NCBI GenBank assembly: GCA_017510605.1
Contig: JAFWMQ010000009.1
Location: forward strand, 124,001-188,000
Reading direction: 5' to 3'
From: Clostridiales bacterium
GTDB lineage: Bacteria; Bacillota; Clostridia; Saccharofermentanales; Saccharofermentanaceae
DNA: 64,000 nucleotides
Positions 55,011-62,801 of this stretch are shown here, one piece after another. Both the position numbers and the translations under genes were made by a program. How positions within the stretch are numbered: the stretch's first letter is position 1; each line of letters opens with the position of its first letter. A model generated the notes under the pieces. It was not told the origin of the DNA and did no database searches. It saw only the letters and a program-made list of their open reading frames with translations.

Positions 55011-56066
55011 ATGGGCAGACTTCTTTATGATGAGAGTAATCTCCCTGAGATAAGCAGTCTAAGAGCTGCTAATTACGACACTATAGATAAGAACACGGTA
55101 GAACCGATCAAGCGCGTTGGCGTACTTACAAGCGGCGGAGATGCGCCCGGTATGAATGCAGCTATCAGGGCTGTTGTAAGAGCAGGTATCAATGCTGGTT
55201 TTGAGATGTACGGCGTAACCAGAGGCTACCACGGCCTTTGGAAAGGCGAGATAAAGCAGCTTGACGGAAGAAGCGTATCAGAGACACTTCAAAGAGGCGG
55301 AACCTTCCTTATGACTGCCAGATCCAAGACATTTATGACGGATCAGGGCGTTCTTAAGGGTGCACGCATGATGGAAGCATATGAGCTTGATGCCTTGATC
55401 GTAATTGGCGGTGACGGTTCTTATAAGGGGGCCAGGGCACTTGCAAGGATCGGAATGCCTGTTATAGGTATTCCGGGTACGATCGACAATGATATCGCTT
55501 CAACCGAGTACACGATAGGTTACGATACGGCAATGAATACTGCGATGCAGTGCATCGATAAACTGAGAGACACGGCTTCTTCCCATGAACGCTGCAGTGT
55601 TATCGAGGTTATGGGAAGACACGCAGGCTGGATCGCACTTAATGTAGGTATTGCCACAGGTGCCGAGAGTATTCTCATTCCGGAAGTTCCTTATGATTTC
55701 AACAAGGATGTTTTGAGAGTAATCCTTGACGGCAGGAATACAGGCAAGAAGCATTATATCGTTATCGTTGCTGAGGGGGTATGTCATGCTGAAGATATCG
55801 CTAAGCAGATCGAAGAGGCTACCGGTATCGAAGCGCGTCCGACTATTCTTGGACACCTGCAGAGAGGCGGCTCACCGACGTTAAGGGACAGAACGATGGC
55901 AAGCCTTATGGGCATTAAAGCTATTGACTGTCTCGTGGAAAAGAGATTTAACAGACTGATAGTAAGACAGCACGGCGAGATTACTGATGTCGATATCGAG
56001 GAAGGTCTTGAGATGACAAAGACCATCACTCCCGACATTATTGCAAACGCAAAGAGACTCGGGTAA
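55011..56066 (+). CDS. pfkA: ATP-dependent 6-phosphofructokinase with N-terminal extension
   Basis: PfkA phosphorylates fructose-6-phosphate in glycolysis. The 351-aa protein has VGVLTSGGDAPGMNAAIRAV (ATP site), VIGGDGSYKGARAL with the Gly of the ATP-using form (pyrophosphate enzymes have Asp there), PGTIDNDIASTEYTIG (catalytic Asp) and the substrate segment EVMGRHAGWIAL. It starts ~32 residues earlier than well-known bacterial PFKs; the extension (MGRLLYDESNLPEISSLRA) is real coding because the ribosome site CGGAGG lies before ATG 55011. Two TATAAT boxes (54966 and 54982) lie ahead. Confidence 0.95.
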   Translation: MGRLLYDESNLPEISSLRAANYDTIDKNTVEPIKRVGVLTSGGDAPGMNAAIRAVVRAGINAGFEMYGVTRGYHGLWKGEIKQLDGRSVSETLQRGGTFLMTARSKTFMTDQGVLKGARMMEAYELDALIVIGGDGSYKGARALARIGMPVIGIPGTIDNDIASTEYTIGYDTAMNTAMQCIDKLRDTASSHERCSVIEVMGRHAGWIALNVGIATGAESILIPEVPYDFNKDVLRVILDGRNTGKKHYIVIVAEGVCHAEDIAKQIEEATGIEARPTILGHLQRGGSPTLRDRTMASLMGIKAIDCLVEKRFNRLIVRQHGEITDVDIEEGLEMTKTITPDIIANAKRLG

Positions 56067-56106
56067 TCTGATCTTTTTGTCAGGCGTGAACAGGGGATAA
56101 AACGCA

Positions 56107-58602
56107 ATGTATGAATTTATGAGTTTTGAAGAGAGCCTTGAGCGGAAGAAGATCCGCGGGCGAGTCTTGAACACGCTTGAATTCAATAAGATAAGGGAAT
56201 CGGTTAAGTCAAAGGCCAGAACCTCTTACGGACGTGAACTTTGTGAGGGAATGGTTCCCTGCTGCGATGTTGATTATGTGACCAAAGAACTCTCGTTATC
56301 AGGGCAGGCAATGGATCACATAATAAGATTCGGAATGCTTCCGTTAAGTGGAATGAGAGACTTAAGAGAGGCTCTCATCTATGCGAAAGCGGACGGCACT
56401 CTGACATGCGGACAGCTTTTGGAAGTTGCATCATTTCTCAGAACGTCAGGTGAAATAAAGAAAGCAATAGACAAGGCGAGGTCAGCGGGATCTCCTTTTG
56501 TAGACGATACGGAGCCTGATATCTGTGCTTATATCGACGGAATGGAAATATGTGATCCTCTTCTCGAGAAGATCGACAGTTCGATATTGGGGCAGGATGA
56601 AGTGTCGGACAGGGCCAGCAAGGAATTGTCCTCGATCAGAAGAGAGAGAAAGAATGTTGCGGGCGGAATAAGATCCCTTTTGGACCGCGTTATCTCCAAT
56701 CACTCGGATATGCTCCAGGAGAGCATCGTTACGCTGAGGGAAGGTAGATACTGCATTCCTGTAAAGGCGGATTTTAACGGCAGGATCGAAGGCATAGTCC
56801 ACGGGGCTTCGTCTTCGGGTCAGACTTTATTTATTGAGCCGATGAGTGTCGTCGAAGCAAACAACAAGATCGCCGAACTGAATTTCGCAGAACAGGCTGA
56901 GATCCAGAGGATCCTTAAGAGTTTTACGAACGAAGTAGTCTCTATAAGCAGCCTGCTTGAAAACAATATATCCATAGCATCCCGCCTCGACTATATATTC
57001 GCTAAAGGCGAATACGGTGTAGAGACTGATTCGTTTTGTCCTGAACTCAATACTGAAGGCAGGATCTCACTTAAGGGTGCAAGACATCCCCTGATTCCCA
57101 GGGAGAGTGTAGTTCCTGTCGATATCAGTGTAGGAGACGGTTATGACGCGTTGATCGTTACAGGTCCCAATACAGGCGGTAAGACTGTATCTCTCAAGAC
57201 ATGCGGACTTCTTGTCCTCATGACTATGGCAGGTCTTCCGATTCCGGCGTCCGGCGGCTCTGAAGTTTGTGTTTTCGACAGGGTGCTGGCTGATATCGGT
57301 GATGAGCAGAGCATTGAAGAGAGTTTATCGACCTTTTCATCGCATATGTCCAATATTGTCTTTATCCTGAAGAACATCAGGGGCAAGTCGCTTGTGCTCC
57401 TTGATGAATTGGGTTCCGGTACGGATCCGGCAGAGGGCGCTGCGCTTGCGATATCGATCATAGAGGAACTGAGAAGAAAAAACTGCGTTGTCATGTCAAC
57501 GACGCACTACAGAGAACTTAAAGGCTATGCCGAGACTACCGAAGGCGTAATGAATGCCTCCTGTGAATTTGATACGGAGACTCTGGCTCCGACATATAAG
57601 CTAATCACCGGAAGACCCGGTTCTTCCAATGCTTTCGTTATTTCGAGAAAACTGGGTCTTGCAAAGCATATCCTTGATAATGCAAAAGCAAGGATGTCAA
57701 CAGATGAACTGCAATATGAGGAACTTCTTGCAAAGGCTGAGGAAGAGTCTAAGAGGGCTCAGAACCTTGCCGCAGAAAATGACAGACTCAATATTGAACT
57801 GAGAGCAGAGAAGGCGCGCCTTGAGGAAGAGAATGCCAAGTTAAAGCAGTCCAAAACGAAGATCCTTAATGACATGAGGGCTGAGCAAAAGAGACTCCTG
57901 GAGGAACAGGAGAAAGAATTGAGCAGCGAACTTCGCGAATTAAGGAAACGCTCCAAGGATATGGACAGGGCAGAGCGTGAAAAAGAACTGGACAAGATAA
58001 GAAGAAAACTCAGAGCCGGAATCAGTGATCTGGAAGTGGAAGATGATGAAGCAGTCAGCTCCGTTGCTTTGAGCGGTGAACCAGTAAAGGAAGTTGTCAA
58101 GGGTGAGTGCTATTATGTTCCGTCTTTAGGTCAGACCGGAATTGCCGAATCAGACCTCTCGAAAAGCGGTACTGTAAACATCTTATGCGGCAGCATGAAG
58201 ATCGCCGTAAAAAAGAATCAGCTCATGATGCCGACAAAAGCCCAGCGTGACGAGTTTATGAGGACTAAGAACGGCAAAGCCGCATCAAGATCAAAAGGAA
58301 GTGCTGCCAAGACCGGTGCCGAAGATCTCTCGAAAGTAAGATTCAACAGCGCCTCTTCCACAACATCCGAGATCATGCTAATCGGAATGACAACTGCAGA
58401 AGCTGAATCATGTCTCGGGAAATATCTTGAAGACTGCGTTCTTGCAGGTATAAAAGAAGCCAGAATAGTGCATGGCAAGGGCACGGGAGCTTTGAGATCC
58501 TGTGTTCAGGATATGCTTATTAAGGATGACAGGGTCGAATCATTCCGTGCCGGCGCACAGGGTGAAGGTGATGCGGGAGTTACTGTCGTCAGGTTCAGAT
58601 AA
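56107..58602 (+). CDS. mutS2: Endonuclease MutS2 with C-terminal Smr domain
   Basis: MutS2 suppresses homologous recombination and, in Bacillus, acts in ribosome rescue. The 831-aa protein has the MutS core without the mismatch-binding N-terminal domain, Walker A (GPNTGGKTVSLKTCG), Walker B (LVLLDELGSGTDPAEG), a long coiled coil (residues ~525-650) and a Smr domain at the end. In that domain the HGKGTG motif is intact, but the usual LDLRG motif reads MLIGM, so both the Asp and the Arg are missing. AGGGGAT precedes ATG 56107. It follows pfkA by 40 bases. Confidence 0.95.
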   Translation: MYEFMSFEESLERKKIRGRVLNTLEFNKIRESVKSKARTSYGRELCEGMVPCCDVDYVTKELSLSGQAMDHIIRFGMLPLSGMRDLREALIYAKADGTLTCGQLLEVASFLRTSGEIKKAIDKARSAGSPFVDDTEPDICAYIDGMEICDPLLEKIDSSILGQDEVSDRASKELSSIRRERKNVAGGIRSLLDRVISNHSDMLQESIVTLREGRYCIPVKADFNGRIEGIVHGASSSGQTLFIEPMSVVEANNKIAELNFAEQAEIQRILKSFTNEVVSISSLLENNISIASRLDYIFAKGEYGVETDSFCPELNTEGRISLKGARHPLIPRESVVPVDISVGDGYDALIVTGPNTGGKTVSLKTCGLLVLMTMAGLPIPASGGSEVCVFDRVLADIGDEQSIEESLSTFSSHMSNIVFILKNIRGKSLVLLDELGSGTDPAEGAALAISIIEELRRKNCVVMSTTHYRELKGYAETTEGVMNASCEFDTETLAPTYKLITGRPGSSNAFVISRKLGLAKHILDNAKARMSTDELQYEELLAKAEEESKRAQNLAAENDRLNIELRAEKARLEEENAKLKQSKTKILNDMRAEQKRLLEEQEKELSSELRELRKRSKDMDRAEREKELDKIRRKLRAGISDLEVEDDEAVSSVALSGEPVKEVVKGECYYVPSLGQTGIAESDLSKSGTVNILCGSMKIAVKKNQLMMPTKAQRDEFMRTKNGKAASRSKGSAAKTGAEDLSKVRFNSASSTTSEIMLIGMTTAEAESCLGKYLEDCVLAGIKEARIVHGKGTGALRSCVQDMLIKDDRVESFRAGAQGEGDAGVTVVRFR

Positions 58603-58617
58603 GGACGGTTCAGACTT

Positions 58618-59556
58618 ATGGATGAGAATGCTGTTAATGAAGTAATGAAAAATGAACAGGTGCCGGAAAGTACCGGAACTAATACTGCAGCGCCTAAAAA
58701 GAGAATAATCGTGGGGTATATTATCCTGGGACTCGTTCCTGCCGCCATTCTGATGATGATCCAGACTATAGCCCAGATTCCTTTTTTGGTGCTGGCTGCA
58801 TTTAATGTAGTAAATGAAGGGCTCGTTTCCGATAATTCGATAGATAATTTCAACACGATAATTAGTATCTTTAACGAAAGATACTCCATTTTTATGTATG
58901 CATTATACGGGATTGCGGGAATTATCGTATTCGGCATATGGTATTTCAATGGCTTTGTAAAAAAGGAACCCAAAGTTAAGCTGCGCAATATTTTCGGGGT
59001 AAGATCCGTAGTGGCCGTTATATGTCTGGTTATAAGCCTTAATTTTGTCATCGATGCAATGATTGTGCTTATCAGGTTTTTCATTCCGAGCATGATCCAG
59101 CAGTACAATGAGCTCATAGAAATGTCCGGCCTGGTTACTGACCCGTGGGTCAACGCCATTTATACCGTCACGCTTGCGCCCATACTTGAGGAACTTTGTT
59201 TCCGCGGAGTTTCTTATAAGATCTTAGAAAAATCGGGAATTAAGCCCGGCTATGTTATCTTGATCACGAGCGTTGTATTCGGAGCGATTCACATGATACC
59301 TTTACAGGTAACCTATGCGATCATTATAGCTTTGTTCTTAGCTTTCCTGAGATACAGATACCGTTCGATACTGGTGCCTTTGCTCGCACATATAATGTTC
59401 AATGTTTTAGGTTCATATTTAAACGGCCTGATCGAAATGATCGAATCGAATGATGCTGTCACTCTTATCATCGGCGGCATATCTATGTTTGTCGTCGTCT
59501 TTTCGATAGTGCTGATAAACGGTGACAAGAAAGCTTACAGACCGGCTGCCAAATAG
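58618..59556 (+). CDS. CPBP family intramembrane protease (second copy)
   Basis: This 312-aa membrane protein has about eight hydrophobic segments. The catalytic motifs are LAPILEELCFRGVSYKILEK (EExxxR), FGAIHM (His) and VPLLAHIMFNVLGSY (His and Asn). It is not obviously closer to the CPBP protein at 3892 than to others of the family. The substrate is unknown. It begins 15 bases after mutS2, with AAGGA upstream, so the two are probably co-transcribed. Confidence 0.88.
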   Translation: MDENAVNEVMKNEQVPESTGTNTAAPKKRIIVGYIILGLVPAAILMMIQTIAQIPFLVLAAFNVVNEGLVSDNSIDNFNTIISIFNERYSIFMYALYGIAGIIVFGIWYFNGFVKKEPKVKLRNIFGVRSVVAVICLVISLNFVIDAMIVLIRFFIPSMIQQYNELIEMSGLVTDPWVNAIYTVTLAPILEELCFRGVSYKILEKSGIKPGYVILITSVVFGAIHMIPLQVTYAIIIALFLAFLRYRYRSILVPLLAHIMFNVLGSYLNGLIEMIESNDAVTLIIGGISMFVVVFSIVLINGDKKAYRPAAK

Positions 59557-59656
59557 TAAGAGAAACGGCAGTTCCAATCTGTCCCACCCTTGCAAGAATG
59601 CCGGATGTTTTGTGATATACTTAATCTGTAGATCAAATCGAATGGGAGAGATTGTT

Positions 59657-60181
59657 TTGCTGAACGAAGAAGAACAGATGTCAGAGGCCCTGGTCAGGAT
59701 CTTTGAGAATGTTGTTTTGACAGAAGAGAAGTCTCTTCAGGCAGGCTATTTTAAGGACCTGTCGATTGCTGAGATGCATACTCTTACTGCAATCGGGCCC
59801 TATGATGCCCGTACCATGACAAATACAGCCGAGGATCTCGGAATTACCACAGGTACTCTTACCGTAGCCATAGACAGGCTCGTAAAGAAGGGATATGTCC
59901 ACAGAGAACGTGATAAGCGTGATAAGCGTATTGTAAGGATCAGCCTTACACATACAGGCAAGCTTGCGTGCAGAATGAACAGCAAGTTCCACAGAGTCCT
60001 GGCAAAGCATATTCTTGCAGGATACGATGCGAATGACAGGAAGCACCTTTTAGATCTCGTAGATGAGGTCGACAGGTATGTTGAACAGCAGCTGAGACGC
60101 TATGACAGCAGTGAGAATGTAAGAGCAACCGCAAGACAGGTTGCTAAAGATACTACGAAGGAGAAAAAACAAAATGGCTGA
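59657..60181 (+). CDS. MarR family transcriptional regulator
   Basis: This 174-aa protein has the MarR winged helix: MTNTAEDLGITTGTLTVAIDRLVKKGYV as the recognition part, then RERDKRDKRIVRISLTHTGK for the wing. A Lys-rich tail ends the protein. The start is uncertain. TTG 59657 is six bases behind GGGAGAG and gives an N-terminus LLNEEEQMSEAL; ATG 59642 in the same frame overlaps that site. The acyl carrier protein gene overlaps its end by eight bases. MarR proteins of the FabT type control fatty-acid synthesis genes in Firmicutes, so a lipid role is likely but unproven. Confidence 0.85.
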   Translation: MLNEEEQMSEALVRIFENVVLTEEKSLQAGYFKDLSIAEMHTLTAIGPYDARTMTNTAEDLGITTGTLTVAIDRLVKKGYVHRERDKRDKRIVRISLTHTGKLACRMNSKFHRVLAKHILAGYDANDRKHLLDLVDEVDRYVEQQLRRYDSSENVRATARQVAKDTTKEKKQNG

Positions 60182-60437
60182 CTCTGACAACCTGAGAGCT
60201 AAGGTTCAAGAAGATGTGATTAGAATCATGTCTGAAACGCTCGAAATATCTCCTGAGGAGATTACTACCGATCTTTCTTTTAATACCGATCTGCCATTCG
60301 ATTCTCTGCAGCTCTATGAGTTCGTAATCGATGTGGAGGAGACATACAATATCCGTCTTCCGGACGAACTTCTTGATGAAGTGAAGACCGTGAATGACAT
60401 GATAGATGTGGTGTTGAAGCTTTCAGAGCAGAAATGA
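60174..60437 (+). CDS. acpP: Acyl carrier protein
   Basis: This 87-aa protein carries acyl groups on a 4'-phosphopantetheine arm attached to Ser44 (PFDSLQLYEFVIDVEE). The helical layout and acidic composition are typical. DSLQLYEF differs from the DSLDxVEL of the main fatty-acid ACP, so it may be a second, specialised ACP. ATG 60174 lies behind AAGGAG; the open frame further upstream lies inside the MarR gene. The next gene is a lipid-kinase-like protein, 11 bases on, so the three may serve lipid metabolism together. Confidence 0.9.
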   Translation: MADSDNLRAKVQEDVIRIMSETLEISPEEITTDLSFNTDLPFDSLQLYEFVIDVEETYNIRLPDELLDEVKTVNDMIDVVLKLSEQK

Positions 60438-60448
60438 TCTGACGTAGT

Positions 60449-61417
60449 ATGAAGAAACTGTTCATCGTTAACAGCAGAGCCGACAGTAAGGCTCTGGCAG
60501 GTTTTAAAGCGGCATATTCCAGTTTATCAGAAGAACATCCGGGGGAATCTCAGGTCATCTATACTGAATTTGCCGGTCATGCGAGTGAAGTCGCAGACAA
60601 AGCAGCCTTGGAGGGTGATGTTTTGGTTATTGCCTGCGGAGGTGACGGAACGATTCACGAAGTTGCAAATTCCCTTGCTGAATCAAAGACACCTATGGCA
60701 GTAATCCCTTTGGGTACAGGCAACGATTTCACAAGATCTGTAATGGATGAGGAGCACAGATGCAACAGCGGGATCTGTGTAAGGGAGATTTTCGACGATA
60801 ATTACAAGATAAAGAATGCGGATCTTATCAAGGTTACGTCTTTTGACCGTGAAGGCAATAAGATAGATGCGAGTTCCGCCTGGTGTCTCAATGTTGCATC
60901 CATTGGTCTTGATACCGAAGTCCAGCTAAGGGCTAAGGGTAAGGTGCTTGCCCACCCGAATTCGAGCCTTGTCAGAAGTACGGCTTATGTAACTTCAGCT
61001 TTGGGGTGCCTTTTCGGCAACAGAAAGTTCGAATTCAAATACAAGGCTTTAAGAGGAGACGGCAAGCCGAACGAATCGCTGAAATCAGTGTTTACCATGA
61101 TCGCGGTCTGCAATGCATCCTATTACGGTTCAGGCTTCTGTCCTGCGCCTAATGCTAAGATAGATGACGGCCTTATCAACTGCTGTTCGATCGAATCCGT
61201 TAATCTTTTCAGATCGCTTTATCTGCTCACTAAGTACAAGAAGGGCAGGCATGAGGGCTATAAGGAAGCGGATGTCTTTGTTACGACAAAGCTTACTGTT
61301 GAGGCAACCGGCTCAAGGGATCTGAACGGCAATTATGACGGCGAGGACTTCTCGGGTCACAAGGTGGATTTTGAATGCTTCCCTGGGGCTCTGAAGCTTG
61401 CGGTGTACGCTCAGTAA
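60449..61417 (+). CDS. Diacylglycerol kinase catalytic-domain lipid kinase (YegS/DgkB type)
   Basis: This 322-aa protein has the DAGKc fold: FIVNSRADSKAL at the start, CGGDGTIHEVANSLAES (nucleotide site), IPLGTGNDFTRSV and the metal-binding end segment ATGSRDLNGNYDGED. It should phosphorylate diacylglycerol or a similar lipid, recycling it to phosphatidate. The family also includes kinases of other lipids, so the exact substrate is open. It follows the acyl carrier protein gene by 11 bases with only a weak ribosome site. Confidence 0.88.
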   Translation: MKKLFIVNSRADSKALAGFKAAYSSLSEEHPGESQVIYTEFAGHASEVADKAALEGDVLVIACGGDGTIHEVANSLAESKTPMAVIPLGTGNDFTRSVMDEEHRCNSGICVREIFDDNYKIKNADLIKVTSFDREGNKIDASSAWCLNVASIGLDTEVQLRAKGKVLAHPNSSLVRSTAYVTSALGCLFGNRKFEFKYKALRGDGKPNESLKSVFTMIAVCNASYYGSGFCPAPNAKIDDGLINCCSIESVNLFRSLYLLTKYKKGRHEGYKEADVFVTTKLTVEATGSRDLNGNYDGEDFSGHKVDFECFPGALKLAVYAQ

Positions 61418-61485
61418 GCAGCTCATTGTTTTTGTAATATTCCCGGGAAAATGAAGCCTGTCTGAAATTTGCCTGGTTTCTTGTT

Positions 61486-61513
61486 TTGTTCTATATATAT
61501 ATTTTGATATAAT
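61486..61513 (+). promoter_or_regulatory. Promoter giving a near-leaderless mRNA
   Basis: TTGTTC (61486-61491) and TATAAT (61508-61513) are 16 bp apart. The start codon at 61522 lies only eight bases after the -10 box, so transcription should begin at or just before the ATG. There is no ribosome site in between. Confidence 0.6.
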
Positions 61514-61521
61514 TACTAGTT

Positions 61522-62796
61522 ATGGATAGCTTAGTGAAGAACAATATCGAGAATTACAGACAATACGGTGTCAGTGACAAAGCGATCGGGGCTGCGGTTA
61601 AGGCTGAAGAGACGCTTTCTGACGTTTATGCCCGTATTGACGACATTGTGACTTACAACGAACTCAAGGTTTTAGATGCCTTCAGGAGTGAGAAATTCTC
61701 CGATACGCATATGGGATCGACGACCGGCTACGGTTATGACGATGCCGGCAGGGAGAAGATCGAGAATATTTTCGCTAAAGTATTCAAGGCTGAAAAGGCC
61801 TATGTCAGATGGCAGATCAGCACCGGTTCCCAGGCTATATCCGCTATGCTCTACGGAGCTTTGAGGCCCGGAGATATTATGCTTTCCGTTACAGGAAGAC
61901 CGTACGATACCCTAATGGCTACGATAGGTCTCTCCTCTGACAATAATGATATGTCGCTCAAATCTTACGGTATCGGTTATGAAGAGGTTGACCTCAAGGA
62001 GGACGGCTCGCCTGATCTCAATGCAATCCGGGCGGCTATTAAGCCTCAGACAAAGATGGTGTTTATCCAGAAATCACGCGGTTATACAGGCAGAAGAGCG
62101 CTGCTTTGCGAAGATATCGCCATGATCGCCGAACTGGTTCATTCAGTCAGGGAAGACATAATTGTTGCAGTTGATAACTGCTATGGTGAATTTACAGAGA
62201 AGAGAGAGCCCCTTGAAGTCGGAGCTGACGTTATCGCAGGATCTCTCATAAAGAATCCGGGAGGCGGAATCGCAAAGACCGGAGGTTATATTGCAGGAAG
62301 AGCTGATCTTGTTGAGAATGCGGCAAGACACCTTACAACGCCGGGATTGGGAAGCGAAGTAGGTCCTACATTAGGCGCAAATTCTATGATCGCCAGAGGC
62401 CTTTTTACTGCGCCTGCATGCGTCGGAGAGTGCCTTAAGGGTGCCGTGTTTGCTGCCGAGATCCTGGGCGGTGAAGGTTATAAGACCAGTCCTGCTTCAA
62501 ATGAGGTCAGAGGCGATATCGTTCAGACGATAGAATTCGGAGATCCTGATAAGATGAGCGGGTTCTGCGCAGCTATCCAGTCCTGTTCTCCTGTTGATTC
62601 TTTTGTTACACCTGTGCCGTGGGATATGCCCGGCTATGACGATCAGGTAATTATGGCTGCAGGCGCATTTGTTCAGGGTGCTACGACCGAACTCTCTTGT
62701 GACGGTCCTATCAAGCCGCCATATATCGCTTATATGCAGGGAAGCCTTGCAAAAGAACAGGCTAAACTTGCCTGCATGCTTGCTGTCGGAGGTTAA
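61522..62796 (+). CDS. Methionine gamma-lyase family PLP protein (aluminium resistance protein type)
   Basis: This 424-aa protein belongs to the Met_gamma_lyase/aluminium-resistance family of PLP enzymes. It has the fold-type I segments TTGYGYDDAGREKIENIFAKVF, RWQISTGSQAISAMLYGAL, VDNCYGEFTE (Asp that binds the pyridine nitrogen) and the Lys in GSLIKNPGGGIAKTGGYIAG. The substrate is not established; the aluminium name comes from an early phenotype. The ATG is almost at the transcription start and has no ribosome site, so the mRNA may be leaderless. An in-frame GTG at 61534 is the only near alternative and also lacks a site. The HlyD-like gene follows by five bases. Confidence 0.87.
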   Translation: MDSLVKNNIENYRQYGVSDKAIGAAVKAEETLSDVYARIDDIVTYNELKVLDAFRSEKFSDTHMGSTTGYGYDDAGREKIENIFAKVFKAEKAYVRWQISTGSQAISAMLYGALRPGDIMLSVTGRPYDTLMATIGLSSDNNDMSLKSYGIGYEEVDLKEDGSPDLNAIRAAIKPQTKMVFIQKSRGYTGRRALLCEDIAMIAELVHSVREDIIVAVDNCYGEFTEKREPLEVGADVIAGSLIKNPGGGIAKTGGYIAGRADLVENAARHLTTPGLGSEVGPTLGANSMIARGLFTAPACVGECLKGAVFAAEILGGEGYKTSPASNEVRGDIVQTIEFGDPDKMSGFCAAIQSCSPVDSFVTPVPWDMPGYDDQVIMAAGAFVQGATTELSCDGPIKPPYIAYMQGSLAKEQAKLACMLAVGG

Positions 62797-62801
62797 CGAA
62801 A

